Of a DNA stretch of 64,000 nucleotides, positions 27,329 to 37,186 are shown piece by piece (positions within the stretch are counted from its first letter, which is position 1; every line of letters begins with the position of its first letter). This stretch comes from Candidatus Peregrinibacteria bacterium Greene0416_19. Its GTDB lineage: Bacteria; Patescibacteriota; Gracilibacteria; Peribacterales; Peribacteraceae. The notes below the pieces were generated by a model. The model was not told the origin of the DNA. It saw nothing but the letters and a program-made list of their open reading frames with translations, and searched no databases. The stretch lies in contig VMEW01000009.1 of NCBI GenBank assembly GCA_007375735.1, positions 1-64,000 on the forward strand, read 5' to 3'. Both the position numbers and the translations under genes were made by a program.

Positions 27329-28771
27329 ATGATTGCCCATATTGATGCTGATGCATTTTTTGCGGCTGTCCTCGTGCGGAAACACCCGCACCTGCGCGGG
27401 AAACCCCTCCTGGCACTGGGCATGGGCGGCGGCTGCGTCATTTCAGCAAGCTACGAGGCCAAGGCCAAAGGCGTGAAAACCGGGATGTCGTTGAAGGAGG
27501 CTTTGAAACTGATCCCGAATGTCCTGCGGATGCCATCGGATTTCCACGAGACGGCACTGGCGTCGCAGCAGATCGAGGAAATGTTGCAGGACCAGTGCCC
27601 CATCATTGAGCAGATGTCGGTGGATGAGTGGTTCTTGGACTTGTCCTCTCGCGTGGGTGGCACACCGCAAGACCTGAGTGCATGGGCAGCAACGATCCGT
27701 ACAGACGTTCTCAGCCGCACGGGACTGTCGGTATCAGTGGGAGTAGGACCGACGAAGCTGCTGGCGAAGATGGCGAGTGAGTATCGGAAACCGGGGGGCA
27801 TTACGGTCGTCACTGGTGGATTTATGCCCCCTCCCTTCGGCCCTCCCCCTCGGCCTCACCGCTGCGGCGGATTCGGCCTGGGAGAGGGCGATTTCAATTT
27901 TTCAGTGCCGCACGGCGGAGCCGTGCTGCTGAGATCAATAGCTCATTGTTGCAATGAGCAGCACGGCTCCGCCGTGCGGCATTCACCTACGATGACCCGC
28001 CCTCTCCCAGGCCGCAGCGCCCACAGGCCTGCGGCCGAGGGGGAGGGCCTTCAGGGAGGGGGCATGGCCCTGCAGAACTTCCTACAGGCCCGCCCCGCCG
28101 CCGCCATCCCCGGCATCGGCCGGCGCCGGGTGATCCACACCGACATCGAGGGCTGGAAGACGGCCTGGGACATCGCGCAAGCCCCGCTCGAACGTATCAG
28201 CCAGCTCTTCGGCAAGCCCGGGCGTGAACTGCAGCTCGAACTCCGGGGAGAGCCGGTGTACGCCGTGTCGCCCGACGTCGCTCCACCAAAATCCGTGTCG
28301 CGCTGCCGCAGCTTCCGGGCGACGAAGGACCGCAGCGAGCTCTGGGCGCACCTGCTGCGACACCTGGAATACACCGTCCTGAAGATGCGGCGGTGGGGAC
28401 TCGGATGCCAGGGCATCTCTGTGTGGTTGCGGAACGACGCGTACTTCCACGAGGGCGCCAATCTCTCGCTCCCCCAAGTGATGGATACGGAAGAGGAACT
28501 GCAACCGTACGTTCTCCGATGCTTCGAGCGAGTCTATCGATCCACTGTCGCCTGCACGCAGATCGGCATCGCCCTCTGGCGGCTCCTGCCCAAGCACGCC
28601 ACCCAGTTTTCGCTCTTCGGGCAGCCACAGGAACTCCTCAAGGGCGAGCAGCTGCAGCAGGCGCTCGATACCCTCCACGAACGTTTCGGGCGGCAGACGA
28701 TCACGCGGGGATCGGCGATACGGGTGAAATCGGGGACGCAGCAGAGTTTGGATATGCCGGTCTATGAATGA
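27329..28771 (+). CDS. Y-family DNA polymerase (Pol IV-like) with in-frame palindromic element
   Basis: MIAHIDADAFFAAVLVRKHPHLRGKPLLALG...SVDEWFLDLSS...SVGVGPTKLLAKMASEYRKPGGITVV // FLQARPAAAIPGIGRR. Confidence 0.93.
   Translation: MIAHIDADAFFAAVLVRKHPHLRGKPLLALGMGGGCVISASYEAKAKGVKTGMSLKEALKLIPNVLRMPSDFHETALASQQIEEMLQDQCPIIEQMSVDEWFLDLSSRVGGTPQDLSAWAATIRTDVLSRTGLSVSVGVGPTKLLAKMASEYRKPGGITVVTGGFMPPPFGPPPRPHRCGGFGLGEGDFNFSVPHGGAVLLRSIAHCCNEQHGSAVRHSPTMTRPLPGRSAHRPAAEGEGLQGGGMALQNFLQARPAAAIPGIGRRRVIHTDIEGWKTAWDIAQAPLERISQLFGKPGRELQLELRGEPVYAVSPDVAPPKSVSRCRSFRATKDRSELWAHLLRHLEYTVLKMRRWGLGCQGISVWLRNDAYFHEGANLSLPQVMDTEEELQPYVLRCFERVYRSTVACTQIGIALWRLLPKHATQFSLFGQPQELLKGEQLQQALDTLHERFGRQTITRGSAIRVKSGTQQSLDMPVYE
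27824..28065. repeat. Large palindromic element, copy C, inside the polymerase ORF, with a second palindrome nested at 27906-27981
   Basis: atgccccctcccttcggccctccccctcggcc...ggccgagggggagggccttcagggagggggcat; nested tgccgcacggcggagccgtgctgct...agcagcacggctccgccgtgcggca. Confidence 0.92.
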
Positions 28772-28785
28772 AACTGAATGGAACG

Positions 28786-28813
28786 GTTGACAGACGTTAA
28801 TAAACCTGTACTA
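28786..28813 (+). promoter_or_regulatory. sigma70-type promoter
   Basis: ttgaca-16 nt-tactat. Confidence 0.6.
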
Positions 28814-28832
28814 TCGCCCCATACGCTTCACC

Positions 28833-29189
28833 GTGAAGCTGATCATTCGCAAGAGGAGCAAGACCATGTGGAAGAAGAATTGGCTTGTTTTGTCCATCGT
28901 CGTCGGCATCGTGCTTGCGACAGTATCCGATCTTGGCTATCACCCGCTCAGACGCGCGGCGCAGCAGAATCGTACCCTGTACGATATCATGCTGGCTCTC
29001 GACCTCATCGACTTTGCGCATAACGGCGGGGGCAGCTTCGGGTACAGTAATTACTACAAGTACCAGTACGCGACATGGCGGGCCGATCCGAAGAGAACAG
29101 TTCTGGAACGGATGTTGTTCTGGGATATCGGATTCATGTATGAGGCGGCGAACCCGCCGGCTCAGTATCCGTACCCAAGGCTGTTCTGA
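28833..29189 (+). CDS. small hypothetical membrane-anchored protein
   Basis: MWKKNWLVLSIVVGIVLATVSDLGY; promoter upstream, terminator downstream. Confidence 0.6.
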   Translation: MKLIIRKRSKTMWKKNWLVLSIVVGIVLATVSDLGYHPLRRAAQQNRTLYDIMLALDLIDFAHNGGGSFGYSNYYKYQYATWRADPKRTVLERMLFWDIGFMYEAANPPAQYPYPRLF

Positions 29190-29199
29190 CTTCTTGCGG

Positions 29200-29243
29200 A
29201 AATCCCGGGAAGCGATCTTGCATCGCCCATTCCCGGGATTTTC
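29200..29243 (+). terminator. Terminator-like hairpin between convergent genes
   Basis: aaatcccgggaa...ttcccgggatttt. Confidence 0.75.
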
Positions 29244-29250
29244 CTGTATG

Positions 29251-31956
29251 TCAGTCTAGCTGGTTCAATCTCTTCTCAATTTTCTTCAGCTTCTCCTCAA
29301 TACTCTGGGCCTTCTCCTTCTCTACCTCAATTACCGATGCCGGCGCTTTTGCCAGGAACTGCTCATTCTTGAGCTTCACGTGCATGCTCTCGAGCAGGCG
29401 TGAAAGGTTTTTCTTCTCCTTCTCAAGGCTCGCCCGCTCCTTCTCCACATCGATCAACCCCTCGAGCGAAAGATGCACTTCGATGCCGTTCAGGAAGGCG
29501 CTCACGACGTTCTTGTGCTTCTTCGACACCGCATCGAGTGTCCACTGATCGCAGCGTCCGAGTCGCATGATGTGCTCGCGCTGTGACTGAAGGAGATCCA
29601 GGTGCTTGTCCGTATGGATGATGATGTGTACGAATGTGGAGGGTTCCACCCCCTGATCGGCACGGAGTTTTCTGATAGCCGTGATGACATCGATGACCGT
29701 TTGAAGACGGTGGAAAGCCTCCGGATCCTTCCGCTCTGCCTTCGGTATCGGCCATTCTTCTTTAATGAGCATCCCCGCATCCTTTGGCTTCACAGAGGCC
29801 CAGAGTTCTTCCGTCACGAACGGGCAGTACGGGTGCAACAGCTTGAGGATGCGACGGAGCGCATGGACCAGCACCGCATGGTTTGCCGACCCTTTGCTGA
29901 GCTCCAGGTACCAGTCGCAGAAGTAATCCCACACGAAGCTGTAGAGGCGCTCCCCCACCTCACTCAGGCGGTAGTGCGTGAGACCGTCGCTGACATCCTC
30001 AATCAGACATTCGAGTGCATGAAGAAGCGCCCGGTCAGCCAGTGAGAGCTGGGCGCCCTTTGGTAATTGGGTGATCGACCGCGGATCGATGCCGGCCTGT
30101 TCGCACTGCAGAAGCACGAAACGTGATGCGTTCCACAGCTTGTTCACGAAGTTGCGGTATCCCGCGATCTTCTCTTCGTAGAGCCGTGAGTCAGCCCCCG
30201 GGCTCTGACCAACGATCATCGATAGCCGCAGCGCGTCGGCCCCATACTTCCCGATCATATCCAGCGGATCAATCATCGTATCGGGGTCGGACTTGCTCAT
30301 CTTCCTGCCGTCGCGCGTGCGGATAAGGCCATGGAGATAGACCGTCTCGAAGGGCACATGGCCGTACTCCAGCTCCGCCATGCCGCCGGTGGCATAGGTC
30401 GTCATCAAAATCATGCGGGCGACCCAGAAGAAGAGAATGTCGTAGCCGGTTTCCAGTACCTGTGTCGGGTGGAACTTCATGAAATCTGGGCTTTTCAGCA
30501 AAAGATCCTCGAAAGGGACCGACAAATCGAGCGCCAGCTTCGGATCCACCAGCGTACTCCATGTCCACAGCGCGGAGCTGAACCAGGTGTCGAGCGTATC
30601 GGGATCCTGCTCCCAACCATCGCCTTTCGGAGACTCGATGCCGACGTGCGTGTCTATGTTGCCCCCCTCCGAGCGGTACCACACCGGCACGCGGTGCCCC
30701 CACCAGATTTGGCGGCTGATGCACCAGTCCCGGAGGTTATCGATCCAGTGGAAGTAGATCTTCTCGAAGCGCTCCGGGATGATCTTGATCTGTCCGGTCT
30801 TCACCACCTCCTGCATCACCTCTTTCAGGCTGAGTTCCTTCCGCTTCCACTTCACCACCCGCTTGTTCACGTCGATGAACCACTGCTCCTTGATCTGCGG
30901 CTCGATCTTCCCCTTCCCGCGCTGGCTGAGAGAGACATTGTGGACGTATTCCTGTTCCGTTGTAACGAGGAGACCTTTCGACCGGAGCTTTTCCACCACC
31001 TTCGGGCGGGCATCGTCGATGTGCATCCCCGCGAACTCCCCGGCGATCGGGAGGAGCTTGCCGTCGAAGCCGATGATCTGCTCCTTCTTGAGATCATGGC
31101 GTTCCGCGATCTCGAAGTCAGCCATGTCATGCCAGGGGGTGATGGTCATGACGCCGGTCCCGAAGCTCGGGTCCACCGCCTTGTCCTTGATAACCGTCGC
31201 CGTCACCGGCCCGTTGATCCACTCCGCCGTGAAGGTCTCGCCGTGCTTGTACTTCTTGTATCGGTCGTCATCGGGGTGCGTCACCACATACTTATCGCCG
31301 AATTTCGTTTCCGGCCGCGAGGTCCCGATCTGGAAGGGGCCGTACTGGAACCAGTAGAACGGCGCGCGCTCTTCCTGCCAAACGATTTCATCATCGGAAA
31401 CGGTCGTCTGGAGGATGGGATCCCAGTTGACGATCCGGTGGCCGCGGTAGATCAATCCATCCCAGTACATGCGGGTGAACATCTCGTTGACGATGCGGTT
31501 GAGCGCCGGCTCCAGGGTGTAGCGCTCGCGGCTCCAGTCGCAGCTGGCCCCCATCTTCCGCACCTGTCCCCGGATAGTCGCTTTACTACGTTCGACGAAC
31601 TCCGCGATGCGCCGCAGAAGCTCCTCTCGCCCCAGCTTGCCGCGAGGATCGGGCATCTTCTCCTCCTTCTGAATCTGCTTGATGACCACACTCTCGGTAG
31701 CGATGGCGGCATGATCGGTTCCCGGCACCCACAGCGCCTCTCTGCCCCGCATGCGGGCGAAGCGGATGAAAATATCCTCGATGGCCAGCATGACAGCATG
31801 ACCCAGGTGCAGGTTCCCGGTTGCATTGGGCGGCGGCAGGCTGATGGTGAAAGGCTCCTTTCGGCTCTCAGCATCAGCCATGAAGGCACCGGATTCCTCC
31901 CACATCGCATAGACACGATCTTCAGTAGCCAATGGATCGTAGGACTTTGGAAGCAC
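29251..31956 (-). CDS. valS: valyl-tRNA synthetase
   Basis: PPPNATGNLHLGHAVMLAIEDIFIRFARMRGREALWVPGTDHAAIATE; DGRKMSKSDPDTMIDP. Confidence 0.97.
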   Translation of the reverse strand: MLPKSYDPLATEDRVYAMWEESGAFMADAESRKEPFTISLPPPNATGNLHLGHAVMLAIEDIFIRFARMRGREALWVPGTDHAAIATESVVIKQIQKEEKMPDPRGKLGREELLRRIAEFVERSKATIRGQVRKMGASCDWSRERYTLEPALNRIVNEMFTRMYWDGLIYRGHRIVNWDPILQTTVSDDEIVWQEERAPFYWFQYGPFQIGTSRPETKFGDKYVVTHPDDDRYKKYKHGETFTAEWINGPVTATVIKDKAVDPSFGTGVMTITPWHDMADFEIAERHDLKKEQIIGFDGKLLPIAGEFAGMHIDDARPKVVEKLRSKGLLVTTEQEYVHNVSLSQRGKGKIEPQIKEQWFIDVNKRVVKWKRKELSLKEVMQEVVKTGQIKIIPERFEKIYFHWIDNLRDWCISRQIWWGHRVPVWYRSEGGNIDTHVGIESPKGDGWEQDPDTLDTWFSSALWTWSTLVDPKLALDLSVPFEDLLLKSPDFMKFHPTQVLETGYDILFFWVARMILMTTYATGGMAELEYGHVPFETVYLHGLIRTRDGRKMSKSDPDTMIDPLDMIGKYGADALRLSMIVGQSPGADSRLYEEKIAGYRNFVNKLWNASRFVLLQCEQAGIDPRSITQLPKGAQLSLADRALLHALECLIEDVSDGLTHYRLSEVGERLYSFVWDYFCDWYLELSKGSANHAVLVHALRRILKLLHPYCPFVTEELWASVKPKDAGMLIKEEWPIPKAERKDPEAFHRLQTVIDVITAIRKLRADQGVEPSTFVHIIIHTDKHLDLLQSQREHIMRLGRCDQWTLDAVSKKHKNVVSAFLNGIEVHLSLEGLIDVEKERASLEKEKKNLSRLLESMHVKLKNEQFLAKAPASVIEVEKEKAQSIEEKLKKIEKRLNQLD

Positions 31957-31997
31957 GATGTTCAGTCTACTGACACGCAGAAGGATGCGGAAGATTC

Positions 31998-32058
31998 AAA
32001 AAAAGACCCCGACACGCCGCGTACCGTGCGAAGCACTGGTTCACGGTCAGCGGGGTCG
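31998..32058 (-). terminator. Terminator hairpin immediately upstream of valS
   Basis: Minus strand gaccccgc...gcggggtc followed by seven T. Confidence 0.7.
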
Positions 32059-32139
32059 ATCGAATGTAGAGAAAGAGCGGAGCCACACAGGGACTGTGAA
32101 GCGCTCATGTTGTACAGAAAGCACCAAGGCAACGCACAT
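32047..32139 (-). CDS. possible 30-aa Val-rich leader peptide of valS
   Basis: MCVALVLSVQHERFTVPVWLRSFSTFDRPR*; its stop lies in the first arm of the terminator stem. Confidence 0.3.
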   Translation of the reverse strand: MCVALVLSVQHERFTVPVWLRSFSTFDRPR

Positions 32140-32221
32140 GATTGTGGACGACTGAGAATGCGAGATCGGAGCGAGAAAATATTTGCTTTTTAAAAAAAAT
32201 ATGATATAAAAACATCCCTGT

Positions 32222-32824
32222 ATGGACGCCACCGCATTACTGCCTCCGGCCTCTGAGAAGGAGTATCCCTCCTATCTCCACCGCTTCGTGCATACCGTCC
32301 AGACGCGGTACAACTACTGGAACCCGCTGCATCTGCTCGCCGGCTTGATCTACGTCCTCTCCCAGTCTTTCGGATTGGAACCGCTGTGGAAGGATCTGAG
32401 CCGTTGGGCCGAGAGGAACGGGGATGCCGTCCCGGCCTTTGCCGGCAGTCTCCCACGCATACGTGAGAACGCCACCGGGCTCAAGCACGATGTGCGAAGC
32501 CGCCGATTGCTCTCTGCGTTCTTCAAGCTCTGGAATTTCATCGGCGACGCATGTTCCGACGGCGCCGACCTGCTGGCCGGGGTGACGACCGGAACGCTGG
32601 AAATCCGCCGACGGGTCCAGGCGATCCTGGGACAGGAGCCGTTCCGCTCCCGCGTGACGAGACTCGTGAGAGCCATCCGCCTGCGGATCCGCACGCTGCC
32701 CGCCCAGAGCGGTGCCTTCCAGCCGCGCCTGAAGTACGTCCTCATCCGGCGAAAGGCGGCCGGGGGAGAGATACTTCAACCTGAAGCCGAAATTGAGAAA
32801 CTCGTGAACATGATTGTTTCCTGA
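32222..32824 (+). CDS. hypothetical protein
   Basis: 200-aa ORF, ATG start. Confidence 0.6.
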   Translation: MDATALLPPASEKEYPSYLHRFVHTVQTRYNYWNPLHLLAGLIYVLSQSFGLEPLWKDLSRWAERNGDAVPAFAGSLPRIRENATGLKHDVRSRRLLSAFFKLWNFIGDACSDGADLLAGVTTGTLEIRRRVQAILGQEPFRSRVTRLVRAIRLRIRTLPAQSGAFQPRLKYVLIRRKAAGGEILQPEAEIEKLVNMIVS

Positions 32825-33096
32825 GCGGGTACCGGGACAATGGTGGCATGCACGCCCCCGGACATCCGTCAGGAGTGGAACACCTGTTGACCGCACCCGT
32901 GATCGGGGGCATGAGTCTGCTCGAGACCGGTATTCTTGTCGTCGGTGGAGCATGGGTGATCAACAACATCACTGGTTTCGTGAAACGACAGATCCGGGAA
33001 ACGTTCAGTTGGACATGAAGTGACAGAGGTGGCAGATGCGGCCGAGCATCCCGTCTGCCTCCCGCAAAGGGCACGTCGCATGTACTATGACCGCGC

Positions 33097-33393
33097 ATGC
33101 CCACCTTCGATTTCCGCTGCGGCAGTTGTTCCCATGTATGGGAATGGACCCGCCCGTTCGGACGCAAAACATCGCCGCCGTGCCCTTCGTGCGGGTCGAA
33201 GAAGACGGAAAAACTCTTGTCACCGCCAAGCGTGCAATTCCGCGGGGCGGGGTTCTACAAGACCGACCACGGAATGAAGCAACCGCTGCCCACTGCAGAA
33301 ACCCACGAGCTCAAGAAGGACCAGAAGAAAGAATCATCGGGCAATGATGGCGGCAGCAAAGCACCTGCCGCGGAAAGCAAAAAACCGGTATAA
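33097..33393 (+). CDS. FmdB-type zinc-ribbon protein
   Basis: MPTFDFRCGSCSHVWEWTRPFGRKTSPPCPSCGSKKTEKLLSPPSVQFRGAGFYKTD. Confidence 0.9.
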   Translation: MPTFDFRCGSCSHVWEWTRPFGRKTSPPCPSCGSKKTEKLLSPPSVQFRGAGFYKTDHGMKQPLPTAETHELKKDQKKESSGNDGGSKAPAAESKKPV

Positions 33394-33414
33394 TGGGTCT
33401 ACACGCTCTCGCTG

Positions 33415-34272
33415 ATGCCTCCGCACACCCATACCCGCCGCCGCTACGGCTTCGCGCTCTCGTTCATCGAGTACATGACGACACTGCCCTACAGCGAGCT
33501 CTTCGGGCTGTGGGTGGGGATGGTCATCCTGTTCGGGCTCCTCTACTGCGCGCTCTCGTTCGTCGCGGATGGCGCGCACAGCATCTCCGGCATCGCCGAT
33601 CTCCCTCCGGCAAGACGGCTCCTCAACAGTATCTACTTCAGCACCATCACCGCCACGACCGTGGGATACGGTGATTTTGTGCCGCTCGGCGGATCGAAGC
33701 TGCTCGCCATCACGCAGAGCATCTTCTCCTTCTTCGGGGCGGGTATCTTCGTCGCCAAGCTCGTGTCGCACCGGCAGGAAGTGGCGCTGGAACAGGTCCA
33801 CCGGCTGAGCTTCGAGAACCTGTTCCACAAGACCCGGGAGGGATTCTTCATCATCCGCCGCGACTTCGAGGCGGTCCTGCGGGAGACAGCGGAACAGGGC
33901 GCCCCCTCCGACCGCTCCTGGGCGAACATGGGGATCGCCTGCCACGCGTTCGAGACGTTTCTGGAGGAGATCCCTCACTTCTACAGCATCGACCACGAGC
34001 TCTACACCATCGACGCCAAGCGCGAGTCGCTGCTGTTCGACGCCGTGTTCCGTACGCTGGAGCGGCTGCGGGAGACGCTCACCGGGCTCGATCGCCACGG
34101 AGTGGACTGGCGTAGCCGGCGGGAGACGCGGAGCGAGATCGAGGAGTTCCTGGAGATCATGAACCAGGTGCTCCCCCTGTGGCAGGAGCGTTCTCCGCAT
34201 GGGAACGCGGAGGGGTTCGCAAGGATGAGCGTGGAAGCCGAGCGGCTGCGAGGAATGGTGGAACGGCGGTGA
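33415..34272 (+). CDS. potassium channel family protein
   Basis: Selectivity filter TITATTVGYGDFVPLG flanked by two TM helices. Confidence 0.9.
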   Translation: MPPHTHTRRRYGFALSFIEYMTTLPYSELFGLWVGMVILFGLLYCALSFVADGAHSISGIADLPPARRLLNSIYFSTITATTVGYGDFVPLGGSKLLAITQSIFSFFGAGIFVAKLVSHRQEVALEQVHRLSFENLFHKTREGFFIIRRDFEAVLRETAEQGAPSDRSWANMGIACHAFETFLEEIPHFYSIDHELYTIDAKRESLLFDAVFRTLERLRETLTGLDRHGVDWRSRRETRSEIEEFLEIMNQVLPLWQERSPHGNAEGFARMSVEAERLRGMVERR

Positions 34273-34284
34273 GACATGTCTCCT

Positions 34285-36564
34285 TCATCTCCGGAACGGC
34301 GGCCTCCCTCCCCCGTGCCCTCCACGCGGTCCACCCCCGCCTGCCGGACGGGCAAGGAAGCCTCCGGTTCGTGGCGGCGGGGGAATGAAGCCCTCGGGCG
34401 GCGCCGTCATTTGCTTGAGCGACATGCGGGTCTTGCCCTCCACTGCATCGTACTCGATGCACTTCGCTTCCACTTCCTGGCCGAGCTTCAGGACGTCTTC
34501 CACCTTCTCCGTGCGCTTCCACTGCAACTCGCTGATGTGGATCATGGCGTCTTTGCCCGGAAGGAATTCCACAATCGCGCCGGTGCCGTCGATGATGCGG
34601 ACGACTTTTCCCTTGTAGACCTTCCCCACCTCCGGCTTCTCCACGATGGATTTGATCCATATCTTGGCCTTCTCCATGGCCTCGCCGTTCACGGACGTGA
34701 CGAACACGAGTCCGCTGTCCTCGATGTCGATCTCGACCCCCAGTTCTTTCGTGATCTTTTGGATCATTTCGCCGCCCTTGCCGATGACCAGACGAATGTC
34801 TTCCGGATTGATCGTGATGGTCTCGATGCGCGGCGCGTAGGGGCTGAGTTCCTTCCTGGGCTCCGCGATGGCCGCCAGCATGACCTTCAGCACCGCCGCA
34901 CGGCCCACCCGGGCGCGTTCCAGCGCCTCCTCAAAGACGGAATCGGGCAAACCCTTGATCTTGATGTCCATCTGGATGGCCGTCACTCCCTTCTCCGTGC
35001 CGGTGAGCTTGAAATCCATGTCCCCGCCGAAGTCTTCCTCGTCCTGCAGGTCGCTCAGGATGATGTACTTGCCTGGTGAGCCGGCAGAACCATCTTCATC
35101 CGAGATCAATCCGAGCGCGATGCCGCTGACCGGAGCCGTGATGGGAACGCCGGCGGCCATGAGCGCGAGCGTGGACCCGCAGGTGGCGGCCATGGAGCTG
35201 GATCCGTTGCTGGAGAGAATTTCCGTGACCGTGCGGATGGTGTAGGGGAATTCCTCCTGACTGGGCAGGACCGGCTCCAACCCCCTCTGTGCAAGATTCC
35301 CGTGTCCTATTTCCCGGTTCCCTACCATTAATCTATTGGAGGTCTCCCCTACCGAGAACGGCGGGAAGTTGTAGTGGTGCATGTAGCGGAGCTTGTGCTC
35401 GCCCTCCATGCCTTCCACCAGCTGCTGGTCGCCCGGCGCGCCGAGCGTGCAGGTCGTGAGCCCCTGGGTCTCGCCGCGCTCGAAGAGCGCCGAGCCGTGG
35501 ACGCGGTTGGGAAGAACGTCGACCAGGGCGTTGAGCGAACGGATTTCATCAATCTTACGGCCGCTCATGCGGATGCCCTCTTCCAAGACCAGACGGCGCA
35601 TCTCGCCCTTCACGACTTTGTCGACGAACGCGGAACCATGGGCGTAGAGCTCGGCGAGTTCCGCGTCCTTGTCGGGCGCGCCGGTGGGCGGGAACTTCTC
35701 TTTCAGCTTGTCAGGCGCGCCATCCATCAGCTGATTGAACACCGCCCGGCGCTCGTTCTTGCGCATGGGGGTCTTGATGGCTTTCGTGATCTCCGGGAGC
35801 GCCCACGCCTTCAGATAGGCATAGGCCTCATCGTGTCCGTACGCCGGCTCGATCTCGAACTTCGGCCTGCCGATCTCCTTCTGGACCTCCGCGAAGAACT
35901 TCGCGATCTTCTGGGCCCACTTCTTTCCGAACTGGATGGCGCGGAGGATCTCCGCTTCGGACACCTGGTTGGCACCGGCTTCGATCATCACGATCCGCTC
36001 GAGCGAGGCGGTGACGAAGAGATCCAGATCGCTCTTGAGCCGCGCTTCGCGGCTGGGGTTGAGGACGAGTTCGCCGCCGATGAGTCCCACCCGCACCGAG
36101 CCGATGGGCCCGTCGCAGGGGCAATCGCTGAGCGCAACCGCGATGTTCGCTGCATTCGCCGACACCACGTCATGCTCATGCTCGAAGTCGTAGCTCATGA
36201 CAGTGCAGAACACCTGGATGTCGCGGTGGAAGTGCTTGGGGAACATGGGACGCAGTCCCCGGTCGATGACCCGGCCGAGCAGGACTGCGTCGTCGGAGGG
36301 CCGGCCCTCGCGCTTGCGGAAGCGGCTGCCGCCGATGACGCCGCCGGCGTAGTACTTCTCCTGGTAGACGACCTGCAACGGCAGGAAATCGACGCCCTCA
36401 CGCGCAGTGGCGGAGAGGGTGACGTTGCCAAGGGCGACCGTGTCGCCCATCTGGCAGAACACGCTGGCATTTGCCTGATTGGCGATGGCGCCGGTACGGA
36501 TCATGAGCTTTTCATCGCCGAGTTCGAGGGTGAACTCGCGCTGCGGCTCGAGGAAGGAAGACAT
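34285..36564 (-). CDS. pnp: polyribonucleotide nucleotidyltransferase
   Basis: LGDEKLMIRTGAIANQANASVFCQMGDTVALGNV...; C-terminal KH (VIGKGGEMIQKI) and S1 domains. Confidence 0.97.
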   Translation of the reverse strand: MSSFLEPQREFTLELGDEKLMIRTGAIANQANASVFCQMGDTVALGNVTLSATAREGVDFLPLQVVYQEKYYAGGVIGGSRFRKREGRPSDDAVLLGRVIDRGLRPMFPKHFHRDIQVFCTVMSYDFEHEHDVVSANAANIAVALSDCPCDGPIGSVRVGLIGGELVLNPSREARLKSDLDLFVTASLERIVMIEAGANQVSEAEILRAIQFGKKWAQKIAKFFAEVQKEIGRPKFEIEPAYGHDEAYAYLKAWALPEITKAIKTPMRKNERRAVFNQLMDGAPDKLKEKFPPTGAPDKDAELAELYAHGSAFVDKVVKGEMRRLVLEEGIRMSGRKIDEIRSLNALVDVLPNRVHGSALFERGETQGLTTCTLGAPGDQQLVEGMEGEHKLRYMHHYNFPPFSVGETSNRLMVGNREIGHGNLAQRGLEPVLPSQEEFPYTIRTVTEILSSNGSSSMAATCGSTLALMAAGVPITAPVSGIALGLISDEDGSAGSPGKYIILSDLQDEEDFGGDMDFKLTGTEKGVTAIQMDIKIKGLPDSVFEEALERARVGRAAVLKVMLAAIAEPRKELSPYAPRIETITINPEDIRLVIGKGGEMIQKITKELGVEIDIEDSGLVFVTSVNGEAMEKAKIWIKSIVEKPEVGKVYKGKVVRIIDGTGAIVEFLPGKDAMIHISELQWKRTEKVEDVLKLGQEVEAKCIEYDAVEGKTRMSLKQMTAPPEGFIPPPPRTGGFLARPAGGGGPRGGHGGGRPPFRR

Positions 36565-36808
36565 ACGGAGAAAGAAGAGGGATAAAACACCCTTTCCTTA
36601 CAGTCGTTGACCGTCACCTTCGTGGATTCACATTTGAAGATCATTATTTTCAAACCGGGGAGCACCCATCCTTGGGTGCGGACCCGGGGCAACAGGGATG
36701 GAGAATGACCCTCAAACGTAAACCCAGAAAAGGGAAACGGGACGGTAGAGGAAAGAGCTGGAAGCATCGTACAGCTGCTTTGACGTTAGAGGAAGCCTTT
36801 TTTCAACG

Positions 36809-37186
36809 CTATGACAGCGGAAGGACCCGACCTTCCGGCAATCCGCAGTGATCGCGGATGGCTTCTTCGATTTTTGTCATGGTTCTGGGTCGGACTGCGC
36901 CTAACCGTTTCTGGAGACGGCGTTTGTCGACTGCGCGAATTTGCTCAGTGACGATGCTCGATACTTTTCTCAATCCTCCTTCGGGCGGAGCCAGCGTGAT
37001 CCAATGGTAATACGAGTACCGGCCGCTCGTGATGGGCATGACGAGAACGGTCGCGGCCAACGCGTTCAGATGATCACTGGAAATGACCACTGCGGGGCGC
37101 TCCTTGCGGACTTCATGTCCGAAGGAGGGGTCAAATTGGACGAGGTAGATCGAGCCGCGACGCGGGAAGGAGAATCGAGAAGGCAT
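36809..37186 (-). CDS. MazF/PemK-type toxin
   Basis: RRGSIYLVQFDPSFGHEVRKERPAVVISSDHLNALAATVLVMPITS. Confidence 0.93.
   Translation of the reverse strand: MPSRFSFPRRGSIYLVQFDPSFGHEVRKERPAVVISSDHLNALAATVLVMPITSGRYSYYHWITLAPPEGGLRKVSSIVTEQIRAVDKRRLQKRLGAVRPRTMTKIEEAIRDHCGLPEGRVLPLS

Noticed and set aside
30331-32193. 620-aa plus-strand ORF opposite valS
   Set aside because: Shadow ORF of an unambiguous valyl-tRNA synthetase
31957-32220. T-box riboswitch upstream of valS
   Set aside because: Terminator present, but no recognisable AGGGTGGNACCGCG motif or specifier loop by eye; leader peptide kept only as a weak alternative
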